The notes below the pieces were generated by a model. The model saw only the letters and a list, made by a program, of their open reading frames with translations. It was not told the origin of the DNA and did no database searches. A DNA stretch of 64,000 bases from Polyangiaceae bacterium (GTDB lineage Bacteria > Myxococcota_A > Polyangia > Polyangiales > Polyangiaceae). The translations under genes were made by a program, and so were the position numbers. Location: the NCBI GenBank assembly GCA_016719945.1, contig JADJYE010000003.1:248001-312000 (forward strand). Reading direction: 5' to 3'. This document shows positions 33,650 to 43,804 of the stretch, piece after piece. The stretch's first letter is position 1. Each line of letters begins with the position of its first letter.

Positions 33650-35148
33650 TTCGAAGCTCCCAGCGCGGCAGATCCGGCTCCAGCGAGCAGCGCTCCGGCC
33701 GTGTGCTCGAGCGACAGCTGCGTCGTGGTCTGATCGACGACCGCGCGCAGCTTGCGCAGCTCGGCCTCGCGCAGGTTCTGCTCCGCGAGGACCACGTTGA
33801 CCGGCGTGGTCGAGCCGAGCACGAGCCGCGCCCGCTCGGCCTCCGCGAGCTGCCTCGCGATATCCGCCCGCTCGCCAGCGAGATCGACCTGGGTCTGGGC
33901 CGAGTCGAGCGAGACCGCGAGCGTCGCGGCCTCGGCGTCGATCGCGTCCACCCGCGCCTCATAGCGCAGCTTCGCGGCGTCGAGCTGTGCGCGGGCCCTC
34001 GCGGCCTCGCTCGTCGCGCGGCTCTCGCCCAGCGGGACCTCGAGCTCGAGCCCCGCGAGCACGGTGAAGGCCGGTCGCCCGCCTGCGACGCCGAGGCCTT
34101 CGTACGCGTCGTCGGTCGCCCAGTTGGCGCCGATCGAGAAGCTGCCGAAGGCGTCCAGCCGGGGCTTGTCGGCGTCCTTCGCGACGAGCAGACGCGCCTC
34201 GGCGATCTCGACCTGGGCCCGCAGGGCGGCGAGCTCCTTCGAGCCGGCCATCAGCGCGGCGCGCAGCGCCTTGGCGGGAGGGGCGCCGCTCATCGAGGGG
34301 GCGTCCTGGGTGGTCGCCAGCAGCACGGCCTCGTCGGCGGGGACCCCGAGCAGCCGGCCGAGCGCGATGGCGCGCGTCGCCCGCGCCGTCTTCGCCTGTG
34401 AGAGCGAGTCCTTGATCGACGCCAGCGACGACGCGAACTGCAGCACGTCGACCTGCGAGCCGGTCCCGAGCTCGGACCCGGCCTTGAGCTTGGCGTCGGC
34501 GACTTGCTTCGTCGCGACCTCGAGCGAGCGCTCCTGAACGCCCACGGCGCGATCCGCGTACCACAGCTCCCAATACGCGCTGAGCACGTCGAGCGCGGTC
34601 TGGCTGGTCTCGAGCTCCTGCTCTCGCTCGGCCTGCTTAGCGGCGGACTCGGCCTGCGCGAGCGGCGCCAGCACGACGTCGGAGCCGAGGCCGCGCAGCA
34701 GCGGCTGGCGGGCGGTGAGGTAGAGCGAGGTGCCGAAGGTGGGGCCGGTCGCCTGAGACGCGGGGGTCGTGCCGGTCAGGTTGCGCCAGACGACGTCCGA
34801 CTGCACGCCGGTCTCGATCGTGGTTCCGACGTCGGTCTTGAGCTGCACCCCGGTGCTCGCGCGGATGGCCTCGCTGTCGGTGCGGTCGGTCGGGCCGATA
34901 TTCTCGGTGTATTCACCGCTGGTCGCCGCTACCAGCACGGGGACGCGCGCGTTCTGCTCGGCGGCGACGGCGAGCTTGGCCGCCTTGATGTCGAGCAGCG
35001 AGGCCTTCAGCGCAGGGTTCTGCTGCGCGGCCTTCTCCAGGGCCTGCTGGGGGGTGAGCGTCTCGGCCGCGGCGTCGCGCGCCGTGAGGCCGAGCGTCGC
35101 GAGCAAGGTCGCCGAGGTGAGCCAGCGAGAGGACCTTCGGAGCCACAT
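33646..35148 (-). CDS. TolC-family outer-membrane protein of the Mac-type exporter
   Basis: 500 aa. Signal peptide to ~28 (LTSATLLATLGLTARDAAAE), LTPQQALEKAAQQNPALKAS, then two OEP repeats with TARQPLLRGLGSD and GLELEVPLGESRATSEAARA. First gene of the six-gene overlapping operon TolC-MacA-ATPase-permease-CpxR-CpxA. The 69 bp upstream include TTTACAC and TTTGTCA-like AT-richer stretches, the only such patch nearby, which may hold the promoter and the regulator site. Confidence 0.9.
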   Translation of the reverse strand: MWLRRSSRWLTSATLLATLGLTARDAAAETLTPQQALEKAAQQNPALKASLLDIKAAKLAVAAEQNARVPVLVAATSGEYTENIGPTDRTDSEAIRASTGVQLKTDVGTTIETGVQSDVVWRNLTGTTPASQATGPTFGTSLYLTARQPLLRGLGSDVVLAPLAQAESAAKQAEREQELETSQTALDVLSAYWELWYADRAVGVQERSLEVATKQVADAKLKAGSELGTGSQVDVLQFASSLASIKDSLSQAKTARATRAIALGRLLGVPADEAVLLATTQDAPSMSGAPPAKALRAALMAGSKELAALRAQVEIAEARLLVAKDADKPRLDAFGSFSIGANWATDDAYEGLGVAGGRPAFTVLAGLELEVPLGESRATSEAARARAQLDAAKLRYEARVDAIDAEAATLAVSLDSAQTQVDLAGERADIARQLAEAERARLVLGSTTPVNVVLAEQNLREAELRKLRAVVDQTTTQLSLEHTAGALLAGAGSAALGASK

Positions 35149-35217
35149 GCCACGAAGCTAGCCCCCGCCGTCTGGTCGGGTGTCCGGTGTGTGTAAAGGT
35201 TTGTCAGCGACGGCCTG
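35149..35217 (-). promoter_or_regulatory. Promoter region of the TolC-Mac-Cpx operon
   Basis: A 69-bp gap between the operon's first ATG and the end of the next gene upstream. Read on the minus strand it contains TGACAAACCTTTACACACAC, clearly AT-richer than its surroundings; CpxR-family sites usually contain GTAAA/TTTAC half-sites. Only one such half-site is clear. Confidence 0.35.
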
Positions 35218-36034
35218 CTACTGCCCCCAAGAGGTGCACGCGCCGAGCGGCGTGCCGCTGGCCTCGAAGCTCGTGGGCTCGCACGGGCCGCACGGCTCGA
35301 ACTGGTCACAGAACCACGTGCCATCCGCTCTTGGTGCCGAAGCAGCCGTTCGCCGAGCCGACGGCGCCGCACCAGTCCTGGCAGTACCCGTCGAAGCAGC
35401 CCAGGCCGAAGCGGCAGTCGCGGCCGGTCGCGCACGGGGCCATCCACGCGCCGAGCTCGCTGAGGCCACAGTCGAACTCTGCCTCGTCGGCGCGGTAGTA
35501 ACACGTGGCGTCGGGGTCGTCGGCGCACGGGTTGACCGACGCGGAGATCGGGTTGCACGCGGCGAGGCACACGAACAGCCCGGGGATCGGGCTGCCGGCC
35601 GAGTCTCGTCCGACGACGCAGTCTTCCGCGGCCGCGCACTCGAGCCCCTCGAGCCCGCACAGCGGCTTGCACACCGCGGTCGTGTAGTCGCAATAAAGAC
35701 CCGAGGCGCAGGCGATGTCGGCGTCGCACGATTGGAACGCCTGGTTCGGCCCGGCCTCTACGCAGCCGACCCCGGCTGGCGCCCCGAGGACCTCGTCGAC
35801 GATCGAGCACTTCTGCTCCTCATCGCAGCCGGCTCCCCCGAGCGTACAGATCGGCGCCTCACCCCCGGCTCCGCCCGCTGCGCCCGCCCCGCCTCCTCCG
35901 TTGGTGGTGGCCGCTCCGCCCGCTGCGCCGCTGCCGCCCGACCCACCGGTCGCGGTCGTGTCATCGGAGCAGGCAGTCAGCTGGAGCGTCGCCCCCAACA
36001 GACAGCAGACGGCAAGGGTCGCGCGGGTCAGCAT
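35218..36034 (-). CDS. Cys-rich lipoprotein, paralogue 1 (frameshift near 35330)
   Basis: Starts MLTRATLAVCCLLGA with lipobox LTAC; Gly/Ala/Thr linker (TATGGSGGSG); then a Cys-rich body: CTLGGAGCDEEQKC, FQSCDADIACASGLYC, CGLEGLECAAAEDC, GLFVCLAACNP, CATGRDCRFGLGCFDGYC. The first frame ends early at CFGTKSGWHVVL; the next frame gives DGTWFCDQFEPCGPCEPTSF to the stop at 35218, restoring the even Cys pattern after a one-base slip at ~35325-35335. Ends matching the two paralogues behind it. Disulfide-rich surface protein; function unknown. Confidence 0.72.
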
Positions 36035-36072
36035 GGTTCTACCGTTCCCTTCGAGCGTGATTGAAAGAGGCA

Positions 36073-36880
36073 TCATTGCGGCAGGCATCCGCCGTACACC
36101 ACGCCGCCGACCGATAACGTCGGCGACTGAGGGACGCAGATCGCGAAGGACGAGGTCGGGTGCTCCGCGGAGGTGCACAGGTCCGTTCCGCCGTCGTACA
36201 CGCACCAATGCAGGCAGCCGAGCTGGCCATTGACCTCCAGGCACCCGAGCCCGCTGTCGCACTCGGCCTGCTCCGAGCACTGGGTGAGCTCGGGTGTGTC
36301 GCCAGCGACCGCACAGTCGAAGGCCTCTTCGTCACCGCGATAGAGGCACCCAACCTCCGCGCCGGCGTCCGCGCAAGGGGCGTTGGCGACCGGGTCGCAC
36401 CCCGCGAGGCACAGCTTCAGGCCCGGGATCTCAGCGCCTGCCGCGGTGCGAGCGGATACACACGCGCCCTCGTCACCGCAGTCCGCGGCGGTATCGCACA
36501 GCGGCTTGCAGGTCGACGTCACGCGATCGCACAGGGTCGCGGCGGCGCAGTCGGTGTCCGCCGCGCACTGCGAGAAGGTCACGCCAGCGCCAGGCGCCGC
36601 GCAGGCCGTGCCGCCGTCGAGGCCGAGCACGTCGTCGACGACGACACACGCCGAGCCCGCGTCGCACGTCGTGGGCTCGTAGGGCGTGCACGCCGCCGGG
36701 GCCCCACCGGCGCCCCCATCGCCGCCGGTCCCAGGAGCGCCCCCGGGCGCCGTGCCCCCGGCACCCCCCGCTCGCGCCGCTGCCGCCGGTCGCCGTCGAG
36801 TCGTCGCCGCACGCCGTCGCGAGCGCGACGAGGACGAGCCCCACACCCACGCTCTGGCCCGCTCGATCTCGCTTGGTCAC
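36073..36880 (-). CDS. Cys-rich lipoprotein, paralogue 2 (frameshift near 36770)
   Basis: Starts at GTG 36880 (VTKRDRAGQSVGVGLVLVAL, lipobox ATAC, STATGGSG linker). In the G-run of the linker (about 36765-36775) the frame shifts to one that gives GGAGGAPAACTPYEP and the Cys-rich body: CDAGSACVVVDDVLG, FSQCAADTDCAAATLC, CKPLCDTAADCGDEGAC, IPGLKLCLAGCDP, CSEQAECDSGLGCLEV. Body order and spacing match its neighbours on both sides, so this is a tandem duplicate. A slip in a homopolymer is the likely cause of the break. Confidence 0.72.
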
Positions 36881-36891
36881 TGGCTCCCCTC

Positions 36892-37635
36892 TCAGTTGTT
36901 GAAGCACGTCGGCGGGTCGCACTGCCCGTAGCTGTTGCCCGCGTAGGTCTCGACCGCCGCGTCGCACGCGGCGCCGCCAGCGCAGGTGCCGCCGATCGTG
37001 CACCACGCGCGGCAGCGGCCGTCGTCCACGTCGCACCGAAGGCCCGCCTTGCAGTCGACGTCCTCCTGGCAGAGACACCCTGCGCTCTTGTCACCGGCGG
37101 CTGCGCAGTCGCCCTCGAGGCGCGGCTCGGGATCGTCGATCGTGACGAGCACGCACGTCGCGTCGGCGCCGCAGCGCGCTTGAGGCGCCGTGGGCAAGCA
37201 GTGGGCCGTGCAGACCGTGAGCCCCGCGATCGCGGTGCCGTCGCCCCTCCGCGCGCTCACGCACGCCGCGTCCGAGGGGCAGTCGTCCCTGCTCGAGCAC
37301 CACGGCTTGCACACGCCGGTGGCGGCGTCGCACCACGTCCCGTCGGCGCACTCGGCGTCCGCCTCACAGGCGCTCCAGGCCTCGATCGTCCCGCGCGGTC
37401 CGCACTCGAAGCCGGCGCTCGTGCCCTCCGCCGGGGACGTGAGGGTGCACTTCGCCCCCTCCGCGCACGCGGCGCGCACCAGCCCCTCTGCGCAGGGCGC
37501 GGGGGGCGCCCCACCGCCGCCCTCCCCTGTGCCTTCCGAGCGGAGCCGGTCGAAGTCCGTCACCAGCGTGCAGCTTGCGGCTGCGGCGACCGCGCACGCG
37601 GCGAGCAGGGCGATGAGCACGAGCCGCGGACGCAC
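36892..37635 (-). CDS. Cys-rich lipoprotein, paralogue 3
   Basis: 247 aa from the GTG at 37635; an ATG at 37668 in frame would overlap the kinase gene region. Signal peptide VRPRLVLIALLAACAVAAAA with Cys in AAASC, then a Cys-rich body in the same order as its two neighbours: AACAEGAKCTL, ACEADAECADGTWC, CKPWCSSRDDCPSDAAC, GLTVCTAHC, CLCQEDVDCKAGLRC, CRAWCTIGGTC. Intact. It lies 11 bp upstream of paralogue 2 and is the first of the three-gene row, diverging from the Ser/Thr kinase. Possibly extracellular partners in a kinase-linked signalling locus. Confidence 0.75.
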   Translation of the reverse strand: MRPRLVLIALLAACAVAAAASCTLVTDFDRLRSEGTGEGGGGAPPAPCAEGLVRAACAEGAKCTLTSPAEGTSAGFECGPRGTIEAWSACEADAECADGTWCDAATGVCKPWCSSRDDCPSDAACVSARRGDGTAIAGLTVCTAHCLPTAPQARCGADATCVLVTIDDPEPRLEGDCAAAGDKSAGCLCQEDVDCKAGLRCDVDDGRCRAWCTIGGTCAGGAACDAAVETYAGNSYGQCDPPTCFNN

Positions 37636-37705
37636 GGACCCATGATGGCGCGCCCCTACCGTGAGCACAACAACTCACGCTCGCACCCGGGTGAGAGCGA
37701 AACCC

Positions 37706-39221
37706 GTGTGGTACCCTGAGCCGTTGCGCCGCGCGGGTCCGCTCATCATCGGTCGCTACGCGCTCTACGACGAGCTCGCGTCGGGAGGGATGGCCGCGGT
37801 GTATCTCGGGCGCCTGCTCGGGCCGGTCGGCTTCTCGCGGACCGTCGCCATCAAGCGCATGCACCCGCACTACGCGAAGGAACAAGAGTTCGTCGCGATG
37901 TTCATCGACGAGGCTCGGCTCGCGGCGCGCATCCGCCACCCCAACGTCGTGCCGACGGTCGACGTCGTGCAGACCGACGGAGAGCTCTTCTTGGTCATGG
38001 AGTACGTGCACGGCGAGGCGCTCTCCAGGCTGCTCCGCCGATCGCACGCCTTCGGTGGCCCGCTCGACCCGCGCATCGCCGTCGCGATCCTGATCGACAC
38101 GCTGCACGGCCTGCACGCCGCGCACACAGCGACCAGCGAGGCGGGGCACCCGCTCGACATCGTCCACCGCGACATCTCCCCCCAGAACATCATGGTGGGC
38201 GTCGACGGCGTGGCGCGCGTCTTCGACTTCGGCATCGCGAAGGCGAAGGGGCGCCTGCACACGACCCAGGACGGCGCCATCAAGGGCAAGCTCGCGTACA
38301 TGGCGCCCGAGCAGCTCTCCGGCAAGGTCGTCACGCCCCAGGCCGACGTCTACGCCGCGGCGGTCGTCCTGTGGGAGGCCCTCGCGGGGCGGCGGATGTA
38401 CGAGGCCGAGCACGAGGCGCAGCTGGTCACGCAGGTCCTCGACGGCGTGAAGACCGCGCCGAGCGAGCTCAATCCCTCCGTCTCGCCCGCGCTCGACCAG
38501 GTCGTCATGCAGGCGCTCTCGGTCGACCCTTCGCACCGCTTCCCGACCGCGATGGCGATGGCGTCGGCGCTCGAGGGCCTCGGCCCTCCCGCGCTACGCG
38601 GCGAGCTCGCCGAGTGGGTGCGCGCGAACGGGCCGTCCCTCTCGGACCGCAGCCGGCGCGTGCAAGACGTCGAGGTGGACAGCGCGAAGCTGTCACCGAG
38701 CGCCGACGAGGGCTCGGGGCGCGTCCTCGAAAAGACGCCCCCGCCACAGCGGGACCTCGACACCTTCGCGACGAGCTCCCACGCGGCGCCCGGCGACGGC
38801 CGCGCGACCCGAGAGAAGGGGCGCGGCGCTGGCGCGGCGCTCGCCTTGGGGGCCGCGTTGCTCGTCGGCGCCGGCGCCGCCTACCTGCTCGTGTCTCGTC
38901 CGCCGGCGCCCGCGGCCGCCACCGCCAAAGAGGCGTCGAGCGCGCCCGAGACCGCGCCCGCTCTCTCCTCTACCATTGAGGTCTCGCTGGCTTCGGTCAC
39001 TCCGACGAGCGCCCCAGCTCCGGCGGCCCTCGCTTCGTCGGCCGCGCCCGCAGCCTCCAGCGCGCCGCTCATGAAGCCGCGCAGCTCGCTGCGACCGGCC
39101 GCCTCCTCGCCCCCCGCCGTCACGCCCTCCACCTGTCGCCCCGACCGCGACCCCCGCCTGCGACCCTCCCTTCTATTTCGACTTCGATGGAATCAAACGA
39201 CCCAAACCCGGCTGCCGCTGA
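37706..39221 (+). CDS. Eukaryote-like Ser/Thr protein kinase (frameshift near 39140)
   Basis: About 505 aa. Start taken at GTG 37706, with GAGAG 8 nt before it; 37661 is also possible but collides with the divergent gene. Kinase domain with G-loop LASGGMAAVYLGRLLG, Lys in VAIKRMH, HRD loop IVHRDISPQNIMV, DFG in VFDFGIAKAKGRL, MAPEQLSG. Then a linker, a TM helix (AALALGAALLVGAGAAYLLV) and an Ala/Ser/Pro-rich outer part. The first frame runs on out of phase; a one-base slip near 39140 gives the usual myxobacterial C-terminus CDPPFYFDFDGIKRPKPGC with stop at 39221. Target unknown. Confidence 0.85.
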
Positions 39222-39231
39222 CCGGCGTCCC

Positions 39232-40098
39232 GTGCGCGTGCGCCGCGCGACGGTGCACGCTGTGCTCTTGGGGATCGCGTCCGTGCTCGTCTTTTCGCGG
39301 GCGACCGCCCAGGAGAAAGACGCCTGCACCACGTCGTACGTCGAGAGCCAGAAGCTCAAAAAGCAAGGCAAGCTCAAGGCCTCACGCGAGCACCTCCTGG
39401 TCTGCGCCTCTGCCTCGTGCAGCGGCTTCATCCAATCCGACTGCGCGGGGTGGCTCGGCGACCTCGACGCCCAGATGCCCTCGATCGTGATCGTGGCGAC
39501 CGGCCTCGACGGCAAGGACACGGCTCAGGTCGAGGTGCGCGACGGCGGGGTCGTCGTCGCGAGCTCGCTCGACGGCCGCCCCATTCTGCTCGATCCCGGG
39601 CCCCACGAGCTCGAAATGGTGCATCCGGGCGCTCCTGCCAGGCGGCAATCGATCTTGGTCCGCGAGGGAGAGAAGAGCCGCCGCGTCGAGGTCTCCTTCG
39701 CGAAGGAGCCGCCTGCGGTCGGGGCGCCCGCGCCGGGAGCGCAGACCTCGCCGCCGCGGGCCCTTGGCATCTCGGGGATCGTCATCGGCGGCGTGGGCCT
39801 CGCCGCCCTCGGCGCGTTCGTGGGGCTCGCGGTCACCGGCACGAGCGACTTCGACGAGCTGGATCGCACGTGCGGCTCGCTGGCCCCGGCGCCGGCCACC
39901 GGGACCTGCAGCGAGGAGGACGTCTCCGCCGTGAAGCGCACGCTCACGATCGCCGACGTCTTCCTGGGCGCAGGCGCCGGCCTCGCCGCCCTCGGAGCGA
40001 CCCTGCTCATCGTCGACTTCGCCACCGCCGCCGACGGCGCGGCGAACGGCAGGGTGGTGGCGGGACCCGACGGCGTCAGCTTGACGCTTCGCTTCTAG
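39232..40098 (+). CDS. Kinase-associated secreted/membrane protein of unknown function
   Basis: 288 aa from a GTG 10 bp after the kinase stop; an ATG at 39187 would overlap the kinase end. Signal peptide (AVLLGIASVLVFSRATAQ), a short helical Cys-paired domain (KDACTTSYVESQKLKKQGKL, LLVCASASCSGFIQSDCAGW), a PEGA-like beta domain (~85-165; DGGVVVASSLDGRPILLDPG), and two C-terminal membrane helices (GISGIVIGGVGLAALGAFVG and DVFLGAGAGLAALGATLLI). This layout recurs next to Ser/Thr kinases in myxobacteria. Probably a membrane partner or substrate of the kinase. Confidence 0.75.
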   Translation: MRVRRATVHAVLLGIASVLVFSRATAQEKDACTTSYVESQKLKKQGKLKASREHLLVCASASCSGFIQSDCAGWLGDLDAQMPSIVIVATGLDGKDTAQVEVRDGGVVVASSLDGRPILLDPGPHELEMVHPGAPARRQSILVREGEKSRRVEVSFAKEPPAVGAPAPGAQTSPPRALGISGIVIGGVGLAALGAFVGLAVTGTSDFDELDRTCGSLAPAPATGTCSEEDVSAVKRTLTIADVFLGAGAGLAALGATLLIVDFATAADGAANGRVVAGPDGVSLTLRF

Positions 40099-40314
40099 AC
40101 CGGCGGGGCGGGGCTCTCCTTCGGGTCCTTGTGCGCCATTCGATAGATGACGGGCAGCACCACGAGCGTCAGCGCGGTCGACGACAAGATGCCGCCGATC
40201 ACGACGGTCGCGAGCGGCCTCTGCACCTCGGAGCCGGTCCCCGTCGCCAGGGCCATGGGGACGAAGCCGAGGGCCGCCACGAGCGCCGTCATCAGCAGAG
40301 GCCTCAGGCGGCCA
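40095..40314 (-). pseudogene. C-terminal fragment of a CzcA-type RND pump
   Basis: About 72 codons encoding only the last two helices (RPLLMTALVAALGFVPMALA, ILSSTALTLVVLPVIYRMAH). About 90% identical to the same end of the damaged pump gene at 40568-43792, 533 bp away. The open frame continues into the His-rich lipoprotein without pump homology. A duplication remnant, or a collapsed or misjoined repeat in assembly. Confidence 0.8.
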
Positions 40315-40365
40315 GCGCTGATACCGACCTCGGCAGCCCCCTCAGCAGGAGCGGCGAGTGTCTCC

Positions 40366-40554
40366 TCACTTCTTCGGGGTCGCAGAGCCGTGGTCGTGCC
40401 CGTCACCGGGTTTGTGCTCCTCGCCGTGGTCGTGCCCGTCGCCAGGCTTGTGCTCCTCCTTTGCGGGAGCCTTCTTTTCCCGGCACGCGCCGAGAGGGCT
40501 CACTGCGAGAGCGAGAGAGAGAATCAGCAGGGTCTTCGTGACAGTGCTCGACAT
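40366..40554 (-). CDS. Small His-rich lipoprotein
   Basis: 62 aa from the ATG at 40554. Signal peptide TKTLLILSLALAVSPLGAC with lipobox (Cys22), then Lys-rich spacer and two tandem EEHKPGDGHDHG units (five His in each 12 residues, the first preceded by KEEHK). Likely periplasmic metal buffer or chaperone for the CzcA-type pump 14 bp upstream in the same direction. It is flanked on both sides by the duplicated pump end. Confidence 0.78.
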   Translation of the reverse strand: MSSTVTKTLLILSLALAVSPLGACREKKAPAKEEHKPGDGHDHGEEHKPGDGHDHGSATPKK

Positions 40555-40567
40555 GTTCGACACTCCT

Positions 40568-43500
40568 TCATGGCCACTCGGGCCGGGGTTCATTGGAAAG
40601 TCCTGGTGGGAGGCTGCGCTCGCCGACGCCCTCCGAGACCCCGGGGCTCTTGAGCGGGTCTCGGTGGGCCATCCGATAGATGATGGGCAGCACCACGAGC
40701 GTCAGCGCGGTCGACGACAAGATCCCGCCGATCACCACGGTCGCGAGCGGCCTCTGCACCTCGGATCCGGTCCCTGTCGCGAGGGCCATGGGGACGAAGC
40801 CGAGTGCAGCCACGAGCGCAGTCATCAGCACCGGACGGAGGCGCGCCACCGAGCCGCGCAGCACCGCCTCGTCAAGGTCCAACCCTTCCTGACGCAGGTT
40901 CTCGATGAACGTGATCATCACGAGGCCATTCAGCACCGCGACGCCCGAGAGCGCGATGAACCCGACCGCCGCAGAGATCGAGAACGGCAGGTCTCGCACG
41001 AGCAGCCCCGATTCCGCCCGTTAGCGCCAGCGGTACGCCGGTGAAGATGAGCAGCGCGTTCTTGATGCCCCTGAAGGTCCCATAGAGCAGGGCGAGGATC
41101 AGAAGAAGCGCGATGGGGACGACCAGACTGAGGCGGGCGCGAGCGGCGATCAGGTTCTCGAACTGGCCGCCCCACGCGAGCCACGTCCCGGGGTCGCGCT
41201 TCACCTCGGCGTCGATCTTGCGCTGGGCGTCTGCCACGAACCCGCCGAGATCGCGGCCGCGGACGTTGCATTGGACGACGACCCGACGCTTGCCGTCCTC
41301 GCGGCTGACCTGGTTCGGGCCCTCCTCGATCGACACCCGCGCCAGCGCCCCTAGCGGCACGAAGCGCTCGCGGGCAAGCCCCGCGTCGTTCCCAGAGCGC
41401 TCAGGCAACGGGATGGGCAAGTTCTCGAGCGAGCGGACGTCTCCTCTCAGCGCCTCCGGCATCCGGACGACGAGGTCGAACCGGCGGTCGCCGTCGTAGA
41501 CCTGGCCGGCCTCGGCGCCGCCTACCGCTGCGGAGACGATGTCCTGGACGTCCTCGACGGCGAGGCCATAGCGCCCGATCGCCGCCCGATCGACGTCCAT
41601 CGTCAGGACGGGCAGGCCCGTCGTCTGCTCCACCTTCAGATCTGCGACCCCTTCCACGGTCGAGAGCACCTTCGCGATCTCGTCGGCCTTGCGCTTCATG
41701 CTCTCGAGGTCGTCGCCGAAGACCTTCACGGCGACGTCGCTGCGAACCCCGCTGATGAGCTCGTTGAAGCGGAGCTCGATCGGCTGGCTGAACTCGAAAT
41801 TCTGCCCTGGCAGGTGGACCAGCTCCTTCTCCATGGCCTCGGCGAGCTCAGCTTGCGTCTTCGCCTTGGTCCAGCGCTCGCGGGGAGTGAGCATGATGTA
41901 CGTGTCGGAGACGTTCGGCCCCATCGGGTCGGTGGCGACCTCGGCCGTCCCGGTGCGGGCGAAGATGAGGTCGATCTCGTCGGGGAACTTCTCCTTGAGC
42001 ACGCGCTCGATCGTGCCCTGCATCTCGACGCTCGCGGTGATGCCGATGCTCGGGATGCGCGCCGGCTGGACGGCCAGCGCCCCTTCTGAGAGCTTGGGCG
42101 CGAACTCGCTCCCGAGGCCGAGCGCGGCCGTCCCCGCGAGTGCTACCACCGCGAGCGCAAGGGTGACGACCGGGGCGTTGCGAGAGCGCGGCGCGGAGCA
42201 CCCGCTCGTAGGCGGTTCGAGCGAACCGGAGCACGAAGTTCTCTCGCTCCTGGACTGCGGCCTCCGAGCGCCACGGCGACCAGGGCGGGGATGAACGTCA
42301 TGGACAGGATGGTCGCGGCGCCGAGGGCGAGCACCACCGTCTCGGCCATCGGCCGGAACATCTTCCCCTCGATCCCGGTGAGGGTGAGGATGGGCAGGTA
42401 GACGATCGCGATGATGAGCTCGCCAAACAGGGTGGCCTTGCGCACCTCCTGAGACGCCTCGTAGGCCAGTTGGACCCGCTCCTTCGTGTTGAGCATCGCC
42501 CCAGGCGGTGCTGCTCCTCGGCGAAGCGGCGGACGCAGTTCTCGACGATGATCACCGCGCCGTCGACGATCAGGCCGAAGTCGATCGCGCCGAGGCTCAT
42601 CAGGTTGCCGCTGACCCGACCCTCGACCATCCCGGTCACGGCGATCAGCATCGACAACGGGATCGCGAGCGCTGCGATGACGGCCGCGCGCAGATTGCCA
42701 AGCAAGAGGAAGAGGATGATAACAACGAGCACCGCGCCCTCGAGGAGGCTCTTCGCGACGGTGTGGATCGTCGCGTCCACCAGGTAGGTCCGGTCGTAGA
42801 CCGTCTTGATCTGACGCCGTCCGGCAGGCTTTGCTGCGCGGCCTCCAGGCGCTCCCGGACCCGCACCGACACGTCTCGGCTGTTCTCGCCCACCAGCATG
42901 ATGGCCGTGCCGATGACCACCTCGCGGCCGTCCTCGGTCGCGGCGCCGGTCCGAAGCTCTCGGCCGATCCTGACCTCGCGACGTCGGCGACGCGCACTGG
43001 GACCCCGTCCCGCTGCGTGAGCACGATGGACGCAGGTCGGCGTCGCTCTGCACGAGCCCCGGTCACGCGCACCAGCAGCTGCTCACCCTTCTGCTCGATG
43101 TAACCCCCGCCCGCGGCCCCGTTGTTGCGGCGGAGCGCCTCGAGCACGTCGCGAAACGACAGGCCGTGGGCGGTCAACCGGACGGGATCCGGGGCGACCT
43201 GATACAGGCGCTCGAAGCCGCCGATCGAGTTGACCTCGGTGACCCCGCGGACATTGCGCAGCTGAGGCCGGATGACCCAATCCTGGAGGGTCCGCAGATC
43301 GGTGAGGTCGTATTCGGTGCCGTCCGGCTTTCGCGCGCCGGGCTCGACCTCGAGCGTCCACATGTAGATCTCGCCGAGGCCGGTCGCGATCGGGCCCAGC
43401 TGCGGCTCGCTGCCCGGGGGCAGGCCTTCTCTGGCCGCGGCGAGGCGCTCGGAGACCAGCTGGCGCGCCCAATAGATGTCGGTGCCGTCCTCGAAGACGA

Positions 43501-43792
43501 TCGTCACCTGAGACAGGCCATAGCGAGACAGCGACCGCACCTGCTCGACCTTCGGCAGGCCTCCCATCGCGGACTCGATGGGGAAGGTGACACGCCGCTC
43601 CACCTCGACCGGGGCGAGGGCCTGGACCGGGGTGTTGATCTGGACCTGGACGTTGGTGATGTCCGGCACCGCGTCGATCGGCAGGCGGGTGAAGTTGTAG
43701 CCGCCGAACACCGCGACGCAGGCCGTGATCACGAGCACGGCGACGCGGTGCTCGACCGAGAATCGGAGCAGCTTGGCGAGCAGGGTCATCAT
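40568..43792 (-). pseudogene. CzcA/CusA-type RND pump, at least seven frameshifts
   Basis: The full HME-RND protein can be followed in pieces over three frames: TM1 and LPIDAVPDITNVQVQINT (43.7 kb), SRYGLSQVTIVFEDGTDIY, SIGGFERLYQVAPD, then fragments GTAIMLVGENSRDVSVRV, TYLVDATIHTVAKSLLEG, proton-relay DFGLIVDGAVIIVEN, FGELIIAIVYLPILTLTG, the periplasmic half starting LGSEFAPKLSEGALAVQ (long intact stretch 42149-41030), and the end FSISAAVGFIALSGVAVLNG to the stop at 40568. Breaks fall near 43040, 42970, 42810, 42505, 42240, 42160 and 40995. Motifs match Co/Zn/Cd or Cu pumps. So many short shifts with every conserved block kept look like low-accuracy sequence more than decay. Confidence 0.82.
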
Positions 43793-43804
43793 CTTCAGTG
43801 GCCC

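Noticed and set aside
36160..37719. 519-codon plus frame opposite the Cys-rich lipoproteins
   Set aside because: Ala/Arg-rich with no signal or domain; the minus frames give ordered Cys motifs.
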